Of a DNA stretch of 64,000 bases, positions 11,057-20,617 are shown piece after piece. The stretch is from Mycobacterium attenuatum (GTDB lineage: Bacteria > Actinomycetota > Actinomycetes > Mycobacteriales > Mycobacteriaceae), in assembly GCF_900566085.1 (NCBI RefSeq), contig NZ_UPHT01000032.1, positions 62,001 through 126,000 of the forward strand, written 5' to 3'. Position 1 is the stretch's first letter, and the number at the start of each line of letters is the position of its first letter. Position numbers and translations under genes: made by a program. Below the pieces are notes generated by a model that saw only the letters and a list, made by a program, of their open reading frames with translations, had not been told where the DNA came from and did not search any database.

Positions 11057-12490
11057 ATCACCGTCCATTTCGGCCCGGAACCGCAGGTACTGCTCGAGAT
11101 GACCGGGCCGCCGGCGCACGAACACCCAACCGGCGGCGAGGACCACGAACCACACCGGAATCCATGGCAGGGCTGTCGCAGTTTCCGGTTGGGTCGTTAG
11201 GGTCCAGATCACGAAAATGAAGAACACCAGGACCGCACAGCACATCGCCACCCCACCCGGCATCTTGTAGCGGGATTCGGCGTGACGCTGGGGATGCCGT
11301 CGGCGATAGACGAGGTAGCTGATAATGATCATCGCCCAGACGAACATGAACAGCGTCGACGAAACGGTCGTGATGACGGTAAAGGCGCCGATCACCGTAC
11401 CGCCCGCGTAGAGCAACGGGATGGCGGTCAGTAGCAGGGCCGCGGTGAACACCAGAGCGGCTGCGGGAACGCCGCGGCGGTTGAGTCGGGCGAACAACGC
11501 AGGCGCGGTCCCTTCGTCGGCAAGGCCATAGAGCATCCGGCCGGTTGAGAATATTCCTGAATTCGCGGAAGAGGCGGCCGAGGTGATGACCACGAAGTTG
11601 ACGAAGGACGCTGCCGCGCCGAAGCCGGCGAGGGAGAACATCGTCACGAACGGGGATTCGCCGCTGGCGAATCGCCGCCACGGGACGACGGTCAGGATCG
11701 CCAGCAACGCTCCGATGTAGAAGATGGCTACCCGCAGTGGGACCGCGTTGATAGCGCGGGGAAGGGTGCGCTGGGGGTCGGTGGTCTCGGCCGCCGTTGT
11801 GCCGACCAGCTCCACCCCGATGTAGGCGAAAATGCCGATCTGAAAGCCGCTGACCACACCCATGAATCCGGTCGCGAAGAATCCGCCGTCGTTCCAAAGG
11901 TTCTCGAACGCCGCACGATCACCATCGGGTGAGACGAACTGGCTGGCGACCAGCATTGCGCCGACGATCACCAGGCAGAGAATCGCAACGACTTTGATCA
12001 GCGCGAACCAGAATTCGGTCTCACCGAACTTACTGACGCCCAACAGGTTAATCGCCAGCATGAGGCCGATGGCGACCACCGCGGGCAACCAACTCGGCAG
12101 CTCCGGCCACCAAAACTTTGCGTAGCCGGTGATCGCGACGAGGTCGGCGATACCGGTGACGATCCAAGCGAACCAGTACGACCATCCCGTAAAATAGCCG
12201 GCCGCTGGCCCGAGTAAGTCGGCCGCACAATCGACGAACGACTTGTAGTTGAGGTTCGACAGCAGCAGTTCACCCATTGCGCGCAGCACATAGAACGCAA
12301 AGAAGCCGATGACTCCGTAGACGAGCATCACCGCCGGACCGGCAAGGGCGATCGTTCTGCTGGACCCCATGAATAGCCCGGTGCCGATCGCGCCCCCGAT
12401 GGCGATCAGTTGTATATGGCGGTTGGAAAGTCCCCGATGTAGATGCGGAACGCGGTCACCGGCGTTGTGAGTGGTGGTGTCGGAGGACAT
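11021..12490 (-). CDS. APC-family amino-acid permease, CycA-like
   Basis: A 489-residue permease with about 12 membrane segments, closely resembling the D-serine/L- and D-alanine/glycine transporter CycA. The first helix carries the family substrate loop [30 protein letters not shown] and [20 protein letters not shown] are also conserved. ATG 12490 begins a short hydrophilic N-terminus before the LSNRHIQL motif. It is probably a paralog of cycA (Rv1704c), because M. tuberculosis does not have it beside truA. Its 3' end overlaps truA tail to tail. Substrate specificity is inferred. Confidence 0.88.
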   Translation of the reverse strand: MSSDTTTHNAGDRVPHLHRGLSNRHIQLIAIGGAIGTGLFMGSSRTIALAGPAVMLVYGVIGFFAFYVLRAMGELLLSNLNYKSFVDCAADLLGPAAGYFTGWSYWFAWIVTGIADLVAITGYAKFWWPELPSWLPAVVAIGLMLAINLLGVSKFGETEFWFALIKVVAILCLVIVGAMLVASQFVSPDGDRAAFENLWNDGGFFATGFMGVVSGFQIGIFAYIGVELVGTTAAETTDPQRTLPRAINAVPLRVAIFYIGALLAILTVVPWRRFASGESPFVTMFSLAGFGAAASFVNFVVITSAASSANSGIFSTGRMLYGLADEGTAPALFARLNRRGVPAAALVFTAALLLTAIPLLYAGGTVIGAFTVITTVSSTLFMFVWAMIIISYLVYRRRHPQRHAESRYKMPGGVAMCCAVLVFFIFVIWTLTTQPETATALPWIPVWFVVLAAGWVFVRRRPGHLEQYLRFRAEMDGDLVGTRAQVPGD

Positions 12491-12685
12491 GGCTGGGATC
12501 CTTGTCAGGTCGGAGCAAGATCTGGCTGCCGGCGGTGGCGAGGCGCGCGTAGCACTTCTTGACCCAACCGATCGGCCCGTCGAAGAGTAAGTGGCTGGGA
12601 GCACGGGTACGCCAACGACCTGCAATCACTTGCCCTGCAAGCCGTTGTCATCCCGCTAGATACGGTGCCGGGACGGGTGGCAGCC

Positions 12686-13861
12686 TTATCCGGCACACGT
12701 GGGACGGATCATGACTTTCGGACGAAAGCCGTACCGGGGACCGCTACCAGAGGTAGTTGAGCCTGCGCCGGACAGCGGAATGCCACCAAACACGTCGCCG
12801 CCCGAGGCGGCCCCTTCCGTCTCGACTATGTCGCTGACAAAGGGGGCGGATGCCGAACGTACCGTCGGGGCAAGTTCCGCGCCAGCCCCTGGCCAGGCCG
12901 CCGGCACCGACAGCTTGCCGATGGATCCCGCATTACCTAACCCCGCAGCGACCTGCCCACCATTGCCCAGTATCCCCACTGCCTCTTTGCCAGCTTCTGC
13001 TGCGACGCCAGCAGCTGCCGCGGCGGCGTCTGGCCCGATCGCTCCGATCGCCCTCGCCGATGAGATGAGGCTGTTGCCAATACCGATGCCGAAATATGGC
13101 AAGCCGGTCAGGTCGTACCAGATGTCGTAAACCGGCCAAAGCAGGTTCAAGAAGTTGGTCAGCCAAACAATCCATGCCGGTGTTGATCCCGCAAGGGTGG
13201 AGATCGGCGATGCGAGTCCGTGCAGTGCTCCCGGCATGGCGGAAACCAGCTTCATCAGCGTTTCCTCCGCGGTACCGGCCGCGGTGGCTGCGGCATGAGC
13301 GACCGCGGCGGCCTGTGTCGTCGCTGCGGTCGGATTGGTGGTATGCGGCGGTGCGGTAAACATCGTCACCTGGGCGGCGTTCGCCGAGGAACCCGCATAG
13401 ACGTACATCGCCGCCGCGTCTTGGGCCCACATCTCGCCGTATTGGGCTTCAACGGCCGCGATAGCTGCGGTGTTCTGCCCGAACACGTTTCGGGCAAGCA
13501 GCGTCGCAAGCTGCACACGATTGGCTGCGATCAGTGGTGGCGGAACCACTGACGACATCGCGGTCTCATAGGCGGCAACGGCCATTCGTGCCTGGCCGGC
13601 TGCCTGCTCGGCTTGACTGGCGGTGGCTTTCATCCATGCCACATAAGGCGCAACCGCTTCGGTCATCAATGCCGACGCGGGCCCGCTCCAATACTCCTCA
13701 TGCAGCGTCATGATCACTTTCTCGTAGCCGGCGGCGGCTGAAGTTAGCTCACTGGCCAAGCCGTTCCATGCTGACGCGGCAGCGACCATGGGCGCCGACC
13801 CCGGGCCGGTATACAGCCGCCCCGAGTTGAGTTCCGGCGGTAACGCACCGAAATCCATCAT
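12686..13861 (-). CDS. PPE family protein, SVP subgroup
   Basis: A 391-residue PPE protein. Residues 1-180 form the PPE domain: it opens [17 protein letters not shown] and carries the WxG-type turn (EEYWSGP) and the [10 protein letters not shown] helix. The C-terminal part has the SVP-subgroup signature GxxSVPxxW (GKLSVPAAW). Two adjacent ATGs (13861, 13858) can start it; GGAG favours 13861. PPE proteins normally pair with a PE and leave through a type VII system. No PE precedes it; instead a short ORF ends on its start codon. Confidence 0.92.
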   Translation of the reverse strand: MMDFGALPPELNSGRLYTGPGSAPMVAAASAWNGLASELTSAAAGYEKVIMTLHEEYWSGPASALMTEAVAPYVAWMKATASQAEQAAGQARMAVAAYETAMSSVVPPPLIAANRVQLATLLARNVFGQNTAAIAAVEAQYGEMWAQDAAAMYVYAGSSANAAQVTMFTAPPHTTNPTAATTQAAAVAHAAATAAGTAEETLMKLVSAMPGALHGLASPISTLAGSTPAWIVWLTNFLNLLWPVYDIWYDLTGLPYFGIGIGNSLISSARAIGAIGPDAAAAAAGVAAEAGKEAVGILGNGGQVAAGLGNAGSIGKLSVPAAWPGAGAELAPTVRSASAPFVSDIVETEGAASGGDVFGGIPLSGAGSTTSGSGPRYGFRPKVMIRPTCAG

Positions 13862-13986
13862 CGCGAACTCCGTACCTCGCCGCGGCCGGCGTTATGATCG
13901 CTGGTCGGTGGACAGGCATCCCGAAGCGGGATGGCCATCGCTGAGAGCGCGGACCGCAGATCTTGCTGCCTGGCCATAACTGACAT
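13858..13986 (-). CDS. Possible 42-residue leader ORF coupled to a PPE gene
   Basis: An ATG at 13986 is preceded by GAAAGGA at good spacing. The frame reads [15 protein letters not shown] and onward for 42 codons, and its TGA overlaps the PPE ATG (ATGATG). It sits where a PE gene is normally found, but I see no convincing PE domain. It may be a translational-coupling leader, a PE remnant or chance. The rest of the 321-base gap up to 14182 shows no other gene and should hold the promoter. Confidence 0.35.
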   Translation of the reverse strand: MSVMARQQDLRSALSAMAIPLRDACPPTSDHNAGRGEVRSSR

Positions 13987-14182
13987 ACCGTTTCCTTTCA
14001 GTCGCCCTGGGGCTGAAGAACTTTCACAACTTCTGTCGCCGGCTCCGTTTGCGTCCAGCCGCACATCGTGGCTCGGGCTCATGCGCAGACCCCCGCTCGT
14101 TCGTAATCCGCAATTGCGTTCGAGTGCACGTGCGTTGTGGCACCGGGTGTTTCCGGTTCGGTTCCGTAGTGTTGCCATGGCG

Positions 14183-15409
14183 CTAACCGATCGCCTGCGG
14201 ACTTAACACGCTGGGCCGGAACCCATATCGGCGCTGGGCAAAGTTCGAACCGCGCCGGGAGCCGCCACCGGTTGGCACGCCCCGAAGCATGCTCGCTGGC
14301 TTGGTTGTTGTTGGCGCAGTGTGGAATACGGTGCGCGAGCTCGTCGCGGAAACATCATGGGGCGCAGTGGGTGCAGTGGCCCAACTCGGTGGCGTCGACA
14401 AGAATCCAATCTTTTCGGCCTGGCCCAAACTTGCCGACACCGAACCTGCGCCCAAGCCTGCCAGGCTGGGTTCGAGTGCGGCCGCACCCAAGCCGGCCGC
14501 CGCCGGGGCTACCGCTGCCGCCGCTGCACCCAGGGGCGCCCAGGTCATCGCCTGCCCCACCTGCAGGATGTTCAAGGTGTACCCCTGCGTGTCATAAATC
14601 AGGGACATGATGTCGACAAGCGTGAAACTCCACGCGATCCAGACGTTGAGCAGTGCTGGCCAGTTCGCCTTGAGCCATGTCAACACTGCCCAATACCACG
14701 GGGTGGGCGCCGTCGACGAAAGTTGGGCCAGCATATGTAGTCCCGCCAAGGCAAAGCTCATCGGGTGAGTCACCGATGAGACGATCGATTTCGACACCCC
14801 TGCCGCTGTCATCGCCGCTCTTTCGGTCGCAGCCGCCTGCGCGGCAAGTCCGGGCGGGTTGCTGGTGTTCGGCGGCGCCGTGTACGGGGTCAAAGCCGAG
14901 ATAGCTGCCGAAGAACTCGCATATTCGTTCATGGCGGCGGCATCTTGAGCCCACATCTCGGCGTAGAGGATCTCGGTGGTCGCGATAGCCGGTGTGTTTT
15001 GTCCGAAGAAATTCGTCGATATCAATACCAGCAGCAAGGCTCGATTCGCTGCGATTAGCGGCGGGGGCACCGTCATAGCGTGGGCTGTTTCGAACGCGGC
15101 GACCGCCGCGCGCGCCTTGGTCGCTGTCGTCTCGGCTAGCCCAGCGGTAGTCCTGAGCCAGCCGACATAAGGCGTGATTGCCGCCAGCATGGCCGCCGAC
15201 GTGGGACCCACCCACTTGCTACTGAGCTCCGAGACTACCGAGTCGTAGCTTGTGGCGGCCACGGCAAGCTCGGCAGCCAGCTCGTCCCAGGCAGCGGCGG
15301 CCGCGATCAACGGCCTGGATCCGGGGCCGCAATACATGCGTCCTGAATTGATCTCGGGGGGCAGGACCCCGAAATCACATACCAATTGAGGGTGAAGCGC
15401 GGTCAGCAT
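14183..15409 (-). CDS. PPE family protein
   Basis: A 408-residue PPE protein with the PPE domain in about residues 10-185 ([36 protein letters not shown]). The C-terminal half contains a variant of the SVP motif, GFLSTPPSW, and ends in an YGFRPSV tail similar to the neighbouring PPE, so the two are probably related by duplication. ATG 15409 adds about nine residues before the usual PPE start; TTG 15385 is an alternative. No PE gene lies upstream. A short ORF stops inside its start region. Confidence 0.9.
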   Translation of the reverse strand: MLTALHPQLVCDFGVLPPEINSGRMYCGPGSRPLIAAAAAWDELAAELAVAATSYDSVVSELSSKWVGPTSAAMLAAITPYVGWLRTTAGLAETTATKARAAVAAFETAHAMTVPPPLIAANRALLLVLISTNFFGQNTPAIATTEILYAEMWAQDAAAMNEYASSSAAISALTPYTAPPNTSNPPGLAAQAAATERAAMTAAGVSKSIVSSVTHPMSFALAGLHMLAQLSSTAPTPWYWAVLTWLKANWPALLNVWIAWSFTLVDIMSLIYDTQGYTLNILQVGQAMTWAPLGAAAAAVAPAAAGLGAAALEPSLAGLGAGSVSASLGQAEKIGFLSTPPSWATAPTAPHDVSATSSRTVFHTAPTTTKPASMLRGVPTGGGSRRGSNFAQRRYGFRPSVLSPQAIG

Positions 15410-15540
15410 CGAGACGCCATCGCGATAGCGCTGCTCGGGTTGTTTGCTGGGGCCGGCGCCACCGCATCGACAAGCGTCAGCACCACCGGAGCTATTAGGG
15501 GTAGCCGCGACATGACGCTGCTGGAGGCGTCGGAAGTCAT
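15403..15540 (-). CDS. Possible 45-residue leader ORF overlapping a PPE start
   Basis: ATG 15540 is preceded by AGGACGG at plausible spacing and opens 45 codons. The product has a hydrophobic middle ([15 protein letters not shown]) resembling a signal peptide or single membrane helix. Its TGA lies within the first codons of the PPE gene (ATGCTGA), so ribosomes could pass from one to the other. There is no recognisable domain and it may be chance, but it mirrors the arrangement before the neighbouring PPE gene. Confidence 0.3.
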   Translation of the reverse strand: MTSDASSSVMSRLPLIAPVVLTLVDAVAPAPANNPSSAIAMASRC

Positions 15541-16691
15541 CGGACCGTCCTGAGCACTTCGGGAATGGCTATGCCATACCGTCCTGCCGCTGCCATTGGT
15601 AGACTGCGGATCCGTAACTGGTCGATTTTGCACCGGCATGCGCTGGGAATATTTTCCTCCTATTGTTACGGTTTATACCTATTGCTCTCTGGTGGACGAT
15701 TGCGCCCAGCCTCGCTGTCGAAGCAATCGAAAATATCAATCACCGACCGACCCGTGCGGACGCGGTGGTAACTAAATCCGGACAAGACCTGCGCATTCCT
15801 ATAGTTGCTTCGGAAGGTCGACGGCATTGATACTCGGTGCGGTCAACCACGACACTGCGCGAGACGGTAACGCCATCGCGTCGACGAGTCGCGGGACGGC
15901 CGGAGCGGCGCCATGCCGAATGGTAAGGGCGCGCTACCAACCGCTCCTTTCTGTTGACGCAACATTGTCCCGTCGCTCGACGCCCACGTACGTATTGCCC
16001 GCTCAACGTTGCCCAACGCTCGCAATATTCACTGGTCTGTTTCGGGCTTGCCGGCGATACGCAACCGCTACGCGCGACCTGGGGGAGGGCGCCGCGAGCG
16101 CCGAGAGGCCGGGGGCGCCGGCAGCGTCCGAACCGAAGTGCCCGGTCAGCGGGCACAATCGCCGCAGTCAGGCTCGCTGAGCCTGCGGAAAATACCGTCA
16201 GCATCACCAACGCCCCTTGCGGTCGATCACGGATTTGGGACACGTCATCGGGCCTTGCTGCAGTTCTGGCGTACCATACGGATGTACCAGATCCCATACG
16301 TAAGTATCGGTGATAGTTGCACACGTCAACGGTTTAGTCAATCGCTCGGTGCCGATCACGCGAATGCGCGGCTATCGACGAGCGTCACCAGGCTGAGGAA
16401 GTTGCTGCCGTCGGGCCGGACCTCCGTGTCGCCTCAGTGAAGCGACGCTCTCCGTTCGACATGACTATAACCGTGATGCGAAAGTCTCGTGATGCAAATT
16501 TCGAATGGAATGATAACTTCAAGTTATTGGTAATCGCGCCGGCAACTCGTGTCCGCTCAGGGGTATGCAGCGCCGTGCAGATCGCCTAGGCTGCGCTGTA
16601 CGTATACGAGAAAATGGCGTCCTGGCGGTCCGGGAAGTGTGCCGATTAACCGATATTCCGTGGAGATCGTGTGTTAGCGCTGAGGTGGAAC
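15541..16691 (+). other. Gene-poor stretch of about 1.15 kb
   Basis: No convincing gene was found on either strand. The longest open frames (16009-16440 plus strand, 15740-16324 minus strand) have no domain, ribosome site or coding character. The parts around 15640-15780 and 16440-16560 are clearly richer in A/T than the neighbours and are likely promoter regions for the flanking PPE gene and the small secreted-protein gene. No tRNA, repeat array or insertion-sequence end was recognised. Confidence 0.6.
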
Positions 16692-16979
16692 ATGTTCAGG
16701 TTCATTTACCGTGCAGCTTTGTCGACGGCTCTAGCCGCGACCGCGACGTTGTGTTCGACAGAATTCGCCGGGACAGCGAACGCTGTAGCGCAGCCGTCGC
16801 TGATGCCAACTTATTTCTGGTGTCCGGGCCAGCCATTTGACCCGAGTTGGGGGCCAAATTGGGACCCCAATGACTGCCATGACGACAATCGCTACTTTCC
16901 CGGCCTTCAGGACCAACCGCCAATATACGACGATCCGGATGACGCGCCGCCTCCGCCGGCCGCTGGCGGCGGAGGTTAA
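16692..16979 (+). CDS. Small secreted protein with WCPGQ...CHDD motif
   Basis: A 95-residue protein. Residues 1-31 form a signal peptide ending near GTANA. The mature part carries an aromatic Cys motif (YFWCPGQPFDPSWG, NWDPNDCHDD) that resembles a recurrent type of small mycobacterial exported protein, then an acidic Pro-rich tail ending in glycines. Two Cys could form one disulfide. ATG 16692 is supported by GAGGTGG just upstream; GTG 16671 is an alternative. It stands alone between a gene-poor stretch and a convergent permease. Function unknown. Confidence 0.75.
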   Translation: MFRFIYRAALSTALAATATLCSTEFAGTANAVAQPSLMPTYFWCPGQPFDPSWGPNWDPNDCHDDNRYFPGLQDQPPIYDDPDDAPPPPAAGGGG

Positions 16980-17056
16980 CGGGTGATCCGCTCATCGAAT
17001 CGGAATTCCGCGAGACTCGCGCGTATTCGTGAAGCGACTCGCTACATTTTGAGCAT

Positions 17057-18733
17057 CTAGTCTTTGGATTTCGACGCTGGGAGCGCCCTTCCAAGGACGT
17101 GCTCGCCTCGCTTGTCGGTGGAGACGCACAACGAGCAGACGTGGCCGGTATGTGCATGACAGGCCAGCATGTCGGGCCGCTCGAAATCATGACGGCAGAC
17201 ATGACAGTTGAGTAGCTCGGCCGAGGGGTTGCCGTGTTCGTCGTGCATGGGCAGGTCGATGCCGTCGTGCGGGTGCCGCAGGTAATACCTGCCGTGGGTG
17301 GCGATCGCGAGGATCGGTGGCATCACCATGGCGACGACGATCGCTACCAGCGGCGAATAGGGCCGCAGGGTCGGGCCCAGGCCGCCGAAGAACGCGACGA
17401 TCGAGAACCCCGCAGCCAACAGCAGTGACCCGAAGCCGACCGGGTTGACGGCATACAACATGCCGCGGCGGAATTCCGGGGTCTTCGGTGAGAGCCGCAG
17501 CAGGTACTTGTTGAAGGCGATGTCGGAGGCCACGGTCACCACCCATGCCATGCCGCAGTTGGCGTAGCACCCGAGGATTGTGTTGAGGAAGTCGAACATG
17601 TCGGCTTCCATCAGAATCAACGCAATCGCCAGGTTCACGGCGAGAAACACGATCCGGCCGGGGTAGTGCTTGGTGACGCGGGTAAACGAATTGGTCCATG
17701 CCAGCGAGCCTGAATAGGCGTTGGTCACGTTGATTTTGACCTGACTGAGGACCACCAGGATCACGGCCAGCGCCAGCGCCAGCCAGCCCGGCATGACGTT
17801 GCGGTAGATCTGCATGAATTGGTGCACCGGAAGATTGGCGATCGCCGTGGCGCCGGCCATGTGGGAAATCAGATACACCGCCAGGAACAGACCGATGATC
17901 TGCTTGAGTGCACCGAAAACAACCCAGCCGGGCCCTGCCAGCAGCGTCCACGTCCACCACCGGCGGACGTTTTGCGGCGTTCGTGGCGGCATGAAGCGCA
18001 AATAGTCGATCTGCTCGGCGATCTGGGCGATCAGCGACAGGCATACCCCAGCCGCCAACAGGACCGAACCAACGGTGACGCCGCCGCTACCGTCTTTACC
18101 CGCGTAGGAGAAGAACTCGCCGACCGATTCCGGATGGCTGATAACCAAGTAGCCGAACGGGGCGACCATCAGCAGCAGCCATAGCGGAGTCGTCCAAAGT
18201 TGTAGCTGGGAAAGGACTTTCATGCCGTACATCACCAGCGGGAAGATCATCAGCGTCGAGATTGCGTATCCCAGCCACAGCGGGACATGCAGTCCCAGAT
18301 CGAGGCCCTGCGCCATGATCGAGCCCTCGAGCGCAAAGAAGATGAATGTGAAGGTCGCGAAGATCACGTTGGTGACCACCGAACCGTAGTAGCCGAAACC
18401 GCTACCGCGGGTGATCAGGTCCAAGTCGATGTTGTAGCGCGCCGCGTAGTAGGCCAGGGGCAGCCCGGTGGTGAACACCACGACAGCGAAAATCCCGATG
18501 CCCCAGAGGGCGTTCGCGGTACCCCAGGTGATTCCGACGTTCGCGCCGATCGCGAAGTCGGCCAGGTAGGCAATTCCGCCGAGCGCAGAAATTCCCACCA
18601 CCGCCGGGGACCATCGGCGGTAGCCGCGAGGTGCGAAGCGCAGCGTGTAGTCTTCGAGCGTCTCGCCGGTAGCCGGGATGTGATCGAAATCATTTGGCGC
18701 CGAAGTCATGATGTCGATTTCAGTGCCCGACAT
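17057..18733 (-). CDS. NCS1-type purine/cytosine permease with C-terminal cysteine-rich domain
   Basis: A 558-residue protein. About residues 35-485 give 12 membrane segments of the nucleobase:cation symporter-1 family, which takes up cytosine, purines, allantoin or hydantoins. After the last helix a cytoplasmic-type tail contains NCHVCRHDFERPDMLACH and HVCSLC, that is CxxC, a Cys/His pair and CxxC, which looks like a zinc-binding treble-clef or ribbon. This is unusual for a plain NCS1 symporter. ATG 18733 follows AGGAGGG; an ATG eight codons later is possible. The substrate cannot be predicted. Confidence 0.82.
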   Translation of the reverse strand: MSGTEIDIMTSAPNDFDHIPATGETLEDYTLRFAPRGYRRWSPAVVGISALGGIAYLADFAIGANVGITWGTANALWGIGIFAVVVFTTGLPLAYYAARYNIDLDLITRGSGFGYYGSVVTNVIFATFTFIFFALEGSIMAQGLDLGLHVPLWLGYAISTLMIFPLVMYGMKVLSQLQLWTTPLWLLLMVAPFGYLVISHPESVGEFFSYAGKDGSGGVTVGSVLLAAGVCLSLIAQIAEQIDYLRFMPPRTPQNVRRWWTWTLLAGPGWVVFGALKQIIGLFLAVYLISHMAGATAIANLPVHQFMQIYRNVMPGWLALALAVILVVLSQVKINVTNAYSGSLAWTNSFTRVTKHYPGRIVFLAVNLAIALILMEADMFDFLNTILGCYANCGMAWVVTVASDIAFNKYLLRLSPKTPEFRRGMLYAVNPVGFGSLLLAAGFSIVAFFGGLGPTLRPYSPLVAIVVAMVMPPILAIATHGRYYLRHPHDGIDLPMHDEHGNPSAELLNCHVCRHDFERPDMLACHAHTGHVCSLCVSTDKRGEHVLGRALPASKSKD

Positions 18734-19003
18734 CGACCCTCCTCAGCGCATTCGCCACTCAATGGCAATCAGATTCGATGTTGTGCCCGCACAGTCGTCT
18801 TGGTGGAAAGCGTGCAAGTGAACTCGTGCGGCTACGCGTTCGGTGAACGTCGTTGCGGTCCGGCGTGATCCTAACCCCGGTTTTCAGGAGCTTCGAACCG
18901 AAAGCGGTCCGACACAGCGATGCCGAAGCGGTTGCTCAGTAGCCTCACAAGATAGCCGCACAAGATTGGCCGGATCGGATTGGTGGTTGCGCTGAGTCGG
19001 CTG

Positions 19004-19660
19004 TTAGAGCTTGCCGGCAACGAAACTTGCCGCCTGGTTGGTCAGTCCCGGGACGTAGCCGGTGTGGGCTTTCCATTGGTTGCCGTCGGAGCAGATCGGG
19101 TCGCCCTCGTTGCACAGGTTCAGGATTTTGCCTTCGAAATGCGGGCTCAGCGCGCTCATGAGCCCGCCGGCGCGCCCGGACGGGTTACCAAACAGGGTAA
19201 CCGCGGCGACGTGATCTGCCGCTTCGGTCGGTAGCGGCTGGGTGAAGCCCAGGGCTGCCAGTGGTGCGGCGGTCACGATGTCGATGACCGCGGCGCCCTG
19301 AGAGTACCCACCGAGCACCAATTTCGTGTCCGGGCACGCGTTCGCCATGTGTTGCACGTGGTCGCTGGCGTCGTTGGCGCCGTCCGCGGCTGCCAGGAAG
19401 TCTTTGCTGGCAGGATAGTTCACCCCGTAGGCCCCGACGTTCCTGCCGGTCTGCTGGCGTAGTGAGGCGACCATGGCGTTGCCCACGCGGCCCAGTCCCG
19501 GCGGCTCGCTGGTGCCCCGGGCGAACACCACCTCGACGTCCGGGCACGACGCGGAAGCCCTGGGCGGCAACGGCCAGGCAAGTGACAACGTGGCCGCCGC
19601 GAGCGCGGCGGCCACCAAGCGGGTGATGAGTCTTGCTCTGCCCGTGGAGATAAGCGGCAT
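19004..19660 (-). CDS. cut4: Secreted cutinase-family esterase, Cut4-like
   Basis: A 218-residue exported serine esterase. The signal peptide ends near RASA. The nucleophile is Ser120 in GGYSQG, with the Asp and His partners in CNEGDPICSDG and the AHTGY region. Paired Cys near the N-terminus and around the Asp loop fit cutinase disulfides. Mycobacterial cutinase-like proteins act as esterases or phospholipases rather than on plant cutin. It lies 40 bases downstream of the Cut3-like gene on the same strand, the order seen as Rv3451-Rv3452 in M. tuberculosis. Confidence 0.88.
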   Translation of the reverse strand: MPLISTGRARLITRLVAAALAAATLSLAWPLPPRASASCPDVEVVFARGTSEPPGLGRVGNAMVASLRQQTGRNVGAYGVNYPASKDFLAAADGANDASDHVQHMANACPDTKLVLGGYSQGAAVIDIVTAAPLAALGFTQPLPTEAADHVAAVTLFGNPSGRAGGLMSALSPHFEGKILNLCNEGDPICSDGNQWKAHTGYVPGLTNQAASFVAGKL

Positions 19661-19700
19661 AACGCGATCTTACGGGCTTATTGAACAAGCGTTGATTGCG

Positions 19701-20504
19701 TTACTGGACGTGCACCACGGACCCAGGCGCGCCTACCACCGATCCAGGTGTGCCGGTCGAGGGCCCGGGCGCCTGCGGCAGTGGGCCAGGCGCCTGCGGG
19801 ACGGGCCCGGGCAACTGCAGTAACGGTGGTGTGGCGGCGGCCGCAAGCTTGGCAGCGACAAAGCTCGCCGCCTGGGTGGTGTAGGTCGGGACATAGCCGT
19901 CGGTGTGGTCGCTCCACTCGTTGCCCGGGCCCGCATGACAAATCGGGTCGCCGGGATTGCACAGGTCGATCGCCTTGGCGCCCAGCAACGCACTCTGTGT
20001 CGTCAGCGATCCGCCAGAGCGGTTGGCCACGTTGCCGAAGACGGCCACAGCCGCGATGTTGTCGGCGTATTCGGCGGGTAGCGGGCTGCCAAAACTGATG
20101 CCCGCCAAGGGAACTCCCGCTACGATATCGATCACGTCGGCACCCTGGGAGTAACCGCCGAGAACCAGCTTGGTGTTCGGGCATGACGCGGCCATGGATT
20201 TGATATGTGCGATGGCATCGTTGGCGCCGTCACCGGTATGCAGCTGAAGGCGGCTCGCGGCGTAGTTCACCGCGTACACCCCGATGTTCTTGCCAGTCTG
20301 CTGCCGCAGCGAGTCGACGAACGCTTCCCCGACGCGGCCGATGCCGGGCGGTTCGCTGGTGCCGCGGGCGAAGATGACCTCCGCGTCCGGGCAGTCGGTG
20401 GCAGCGGCCGACGGGATCGCTGCCGGTAAGGCGGACGGAGCGAGGACCATACCGGTGGCGGCGGCCAGGGCGCCGGCCAACAGCCCCATGGGGTGTGTGT
20501 TCAC
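19701..20504 (-). CDS. cut3: Secreted cutinase-family esterase with Pro/Gly-rich tail, Cut3-like
   Basis: A 267-residue exported esterase with a signal peptide ending near residue 36, nucleophile Ser119 in GGYSQG, and the Asp/His loops CNPGDPICH and SDHTDGY. Beyond the catalytic domain is a repetitive tail of Pro/Gly/Ala units (QAPGP, GTPGS), matching the tailed M. tuberculosis Cut3. It is transcribed away from eccB4 with 113 bases between them, so the two may share a promoter region. It forms a probable two-gene operon with cut4. Confidence 0.88.
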   Translation of the reverse strand: MNTHPMGLLAGALAAATGMVLAPSALPAAIPSAAATDCPDAEVIFARGTSEPPGIGRVGEAFVDSLRQQTGKNIGVYAVNYAASRLQLHTGDGANDAIAHIKSMAASCPNTKLVLGGYSQGADVIDIVAGVPLAGISFGSPLPAEYADNIAAVAVFGNVANRSGGSLTTQSALLGAKAIDLCNPGDPICHAGPGNEWSDHTDGYVPTYTTQAASFVAAKLAAAATPPLLQLPGPVPQAPGPLPQAPGPSTGTPGSVVGAPGSVVHVQ

Positions 20505-20617
20505 GGCGAAATTTTACCCGCTGGCGGGCGCTACAAAACCTGCGACAAATTCCGGCCTGGGCCCGGGCTGTGGATGGATGACTGAAGAAGTTGCTGCTCA
20601 GGCCCTAGAGTCCGGGC

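Noticed and set aside
15740..16324. Minus-strand 194-codon frame in the gene-poor stretch
   Set aside because: No start context, domain or coding bias; composition is Arg/Ser-rich as in random high-GC frames.
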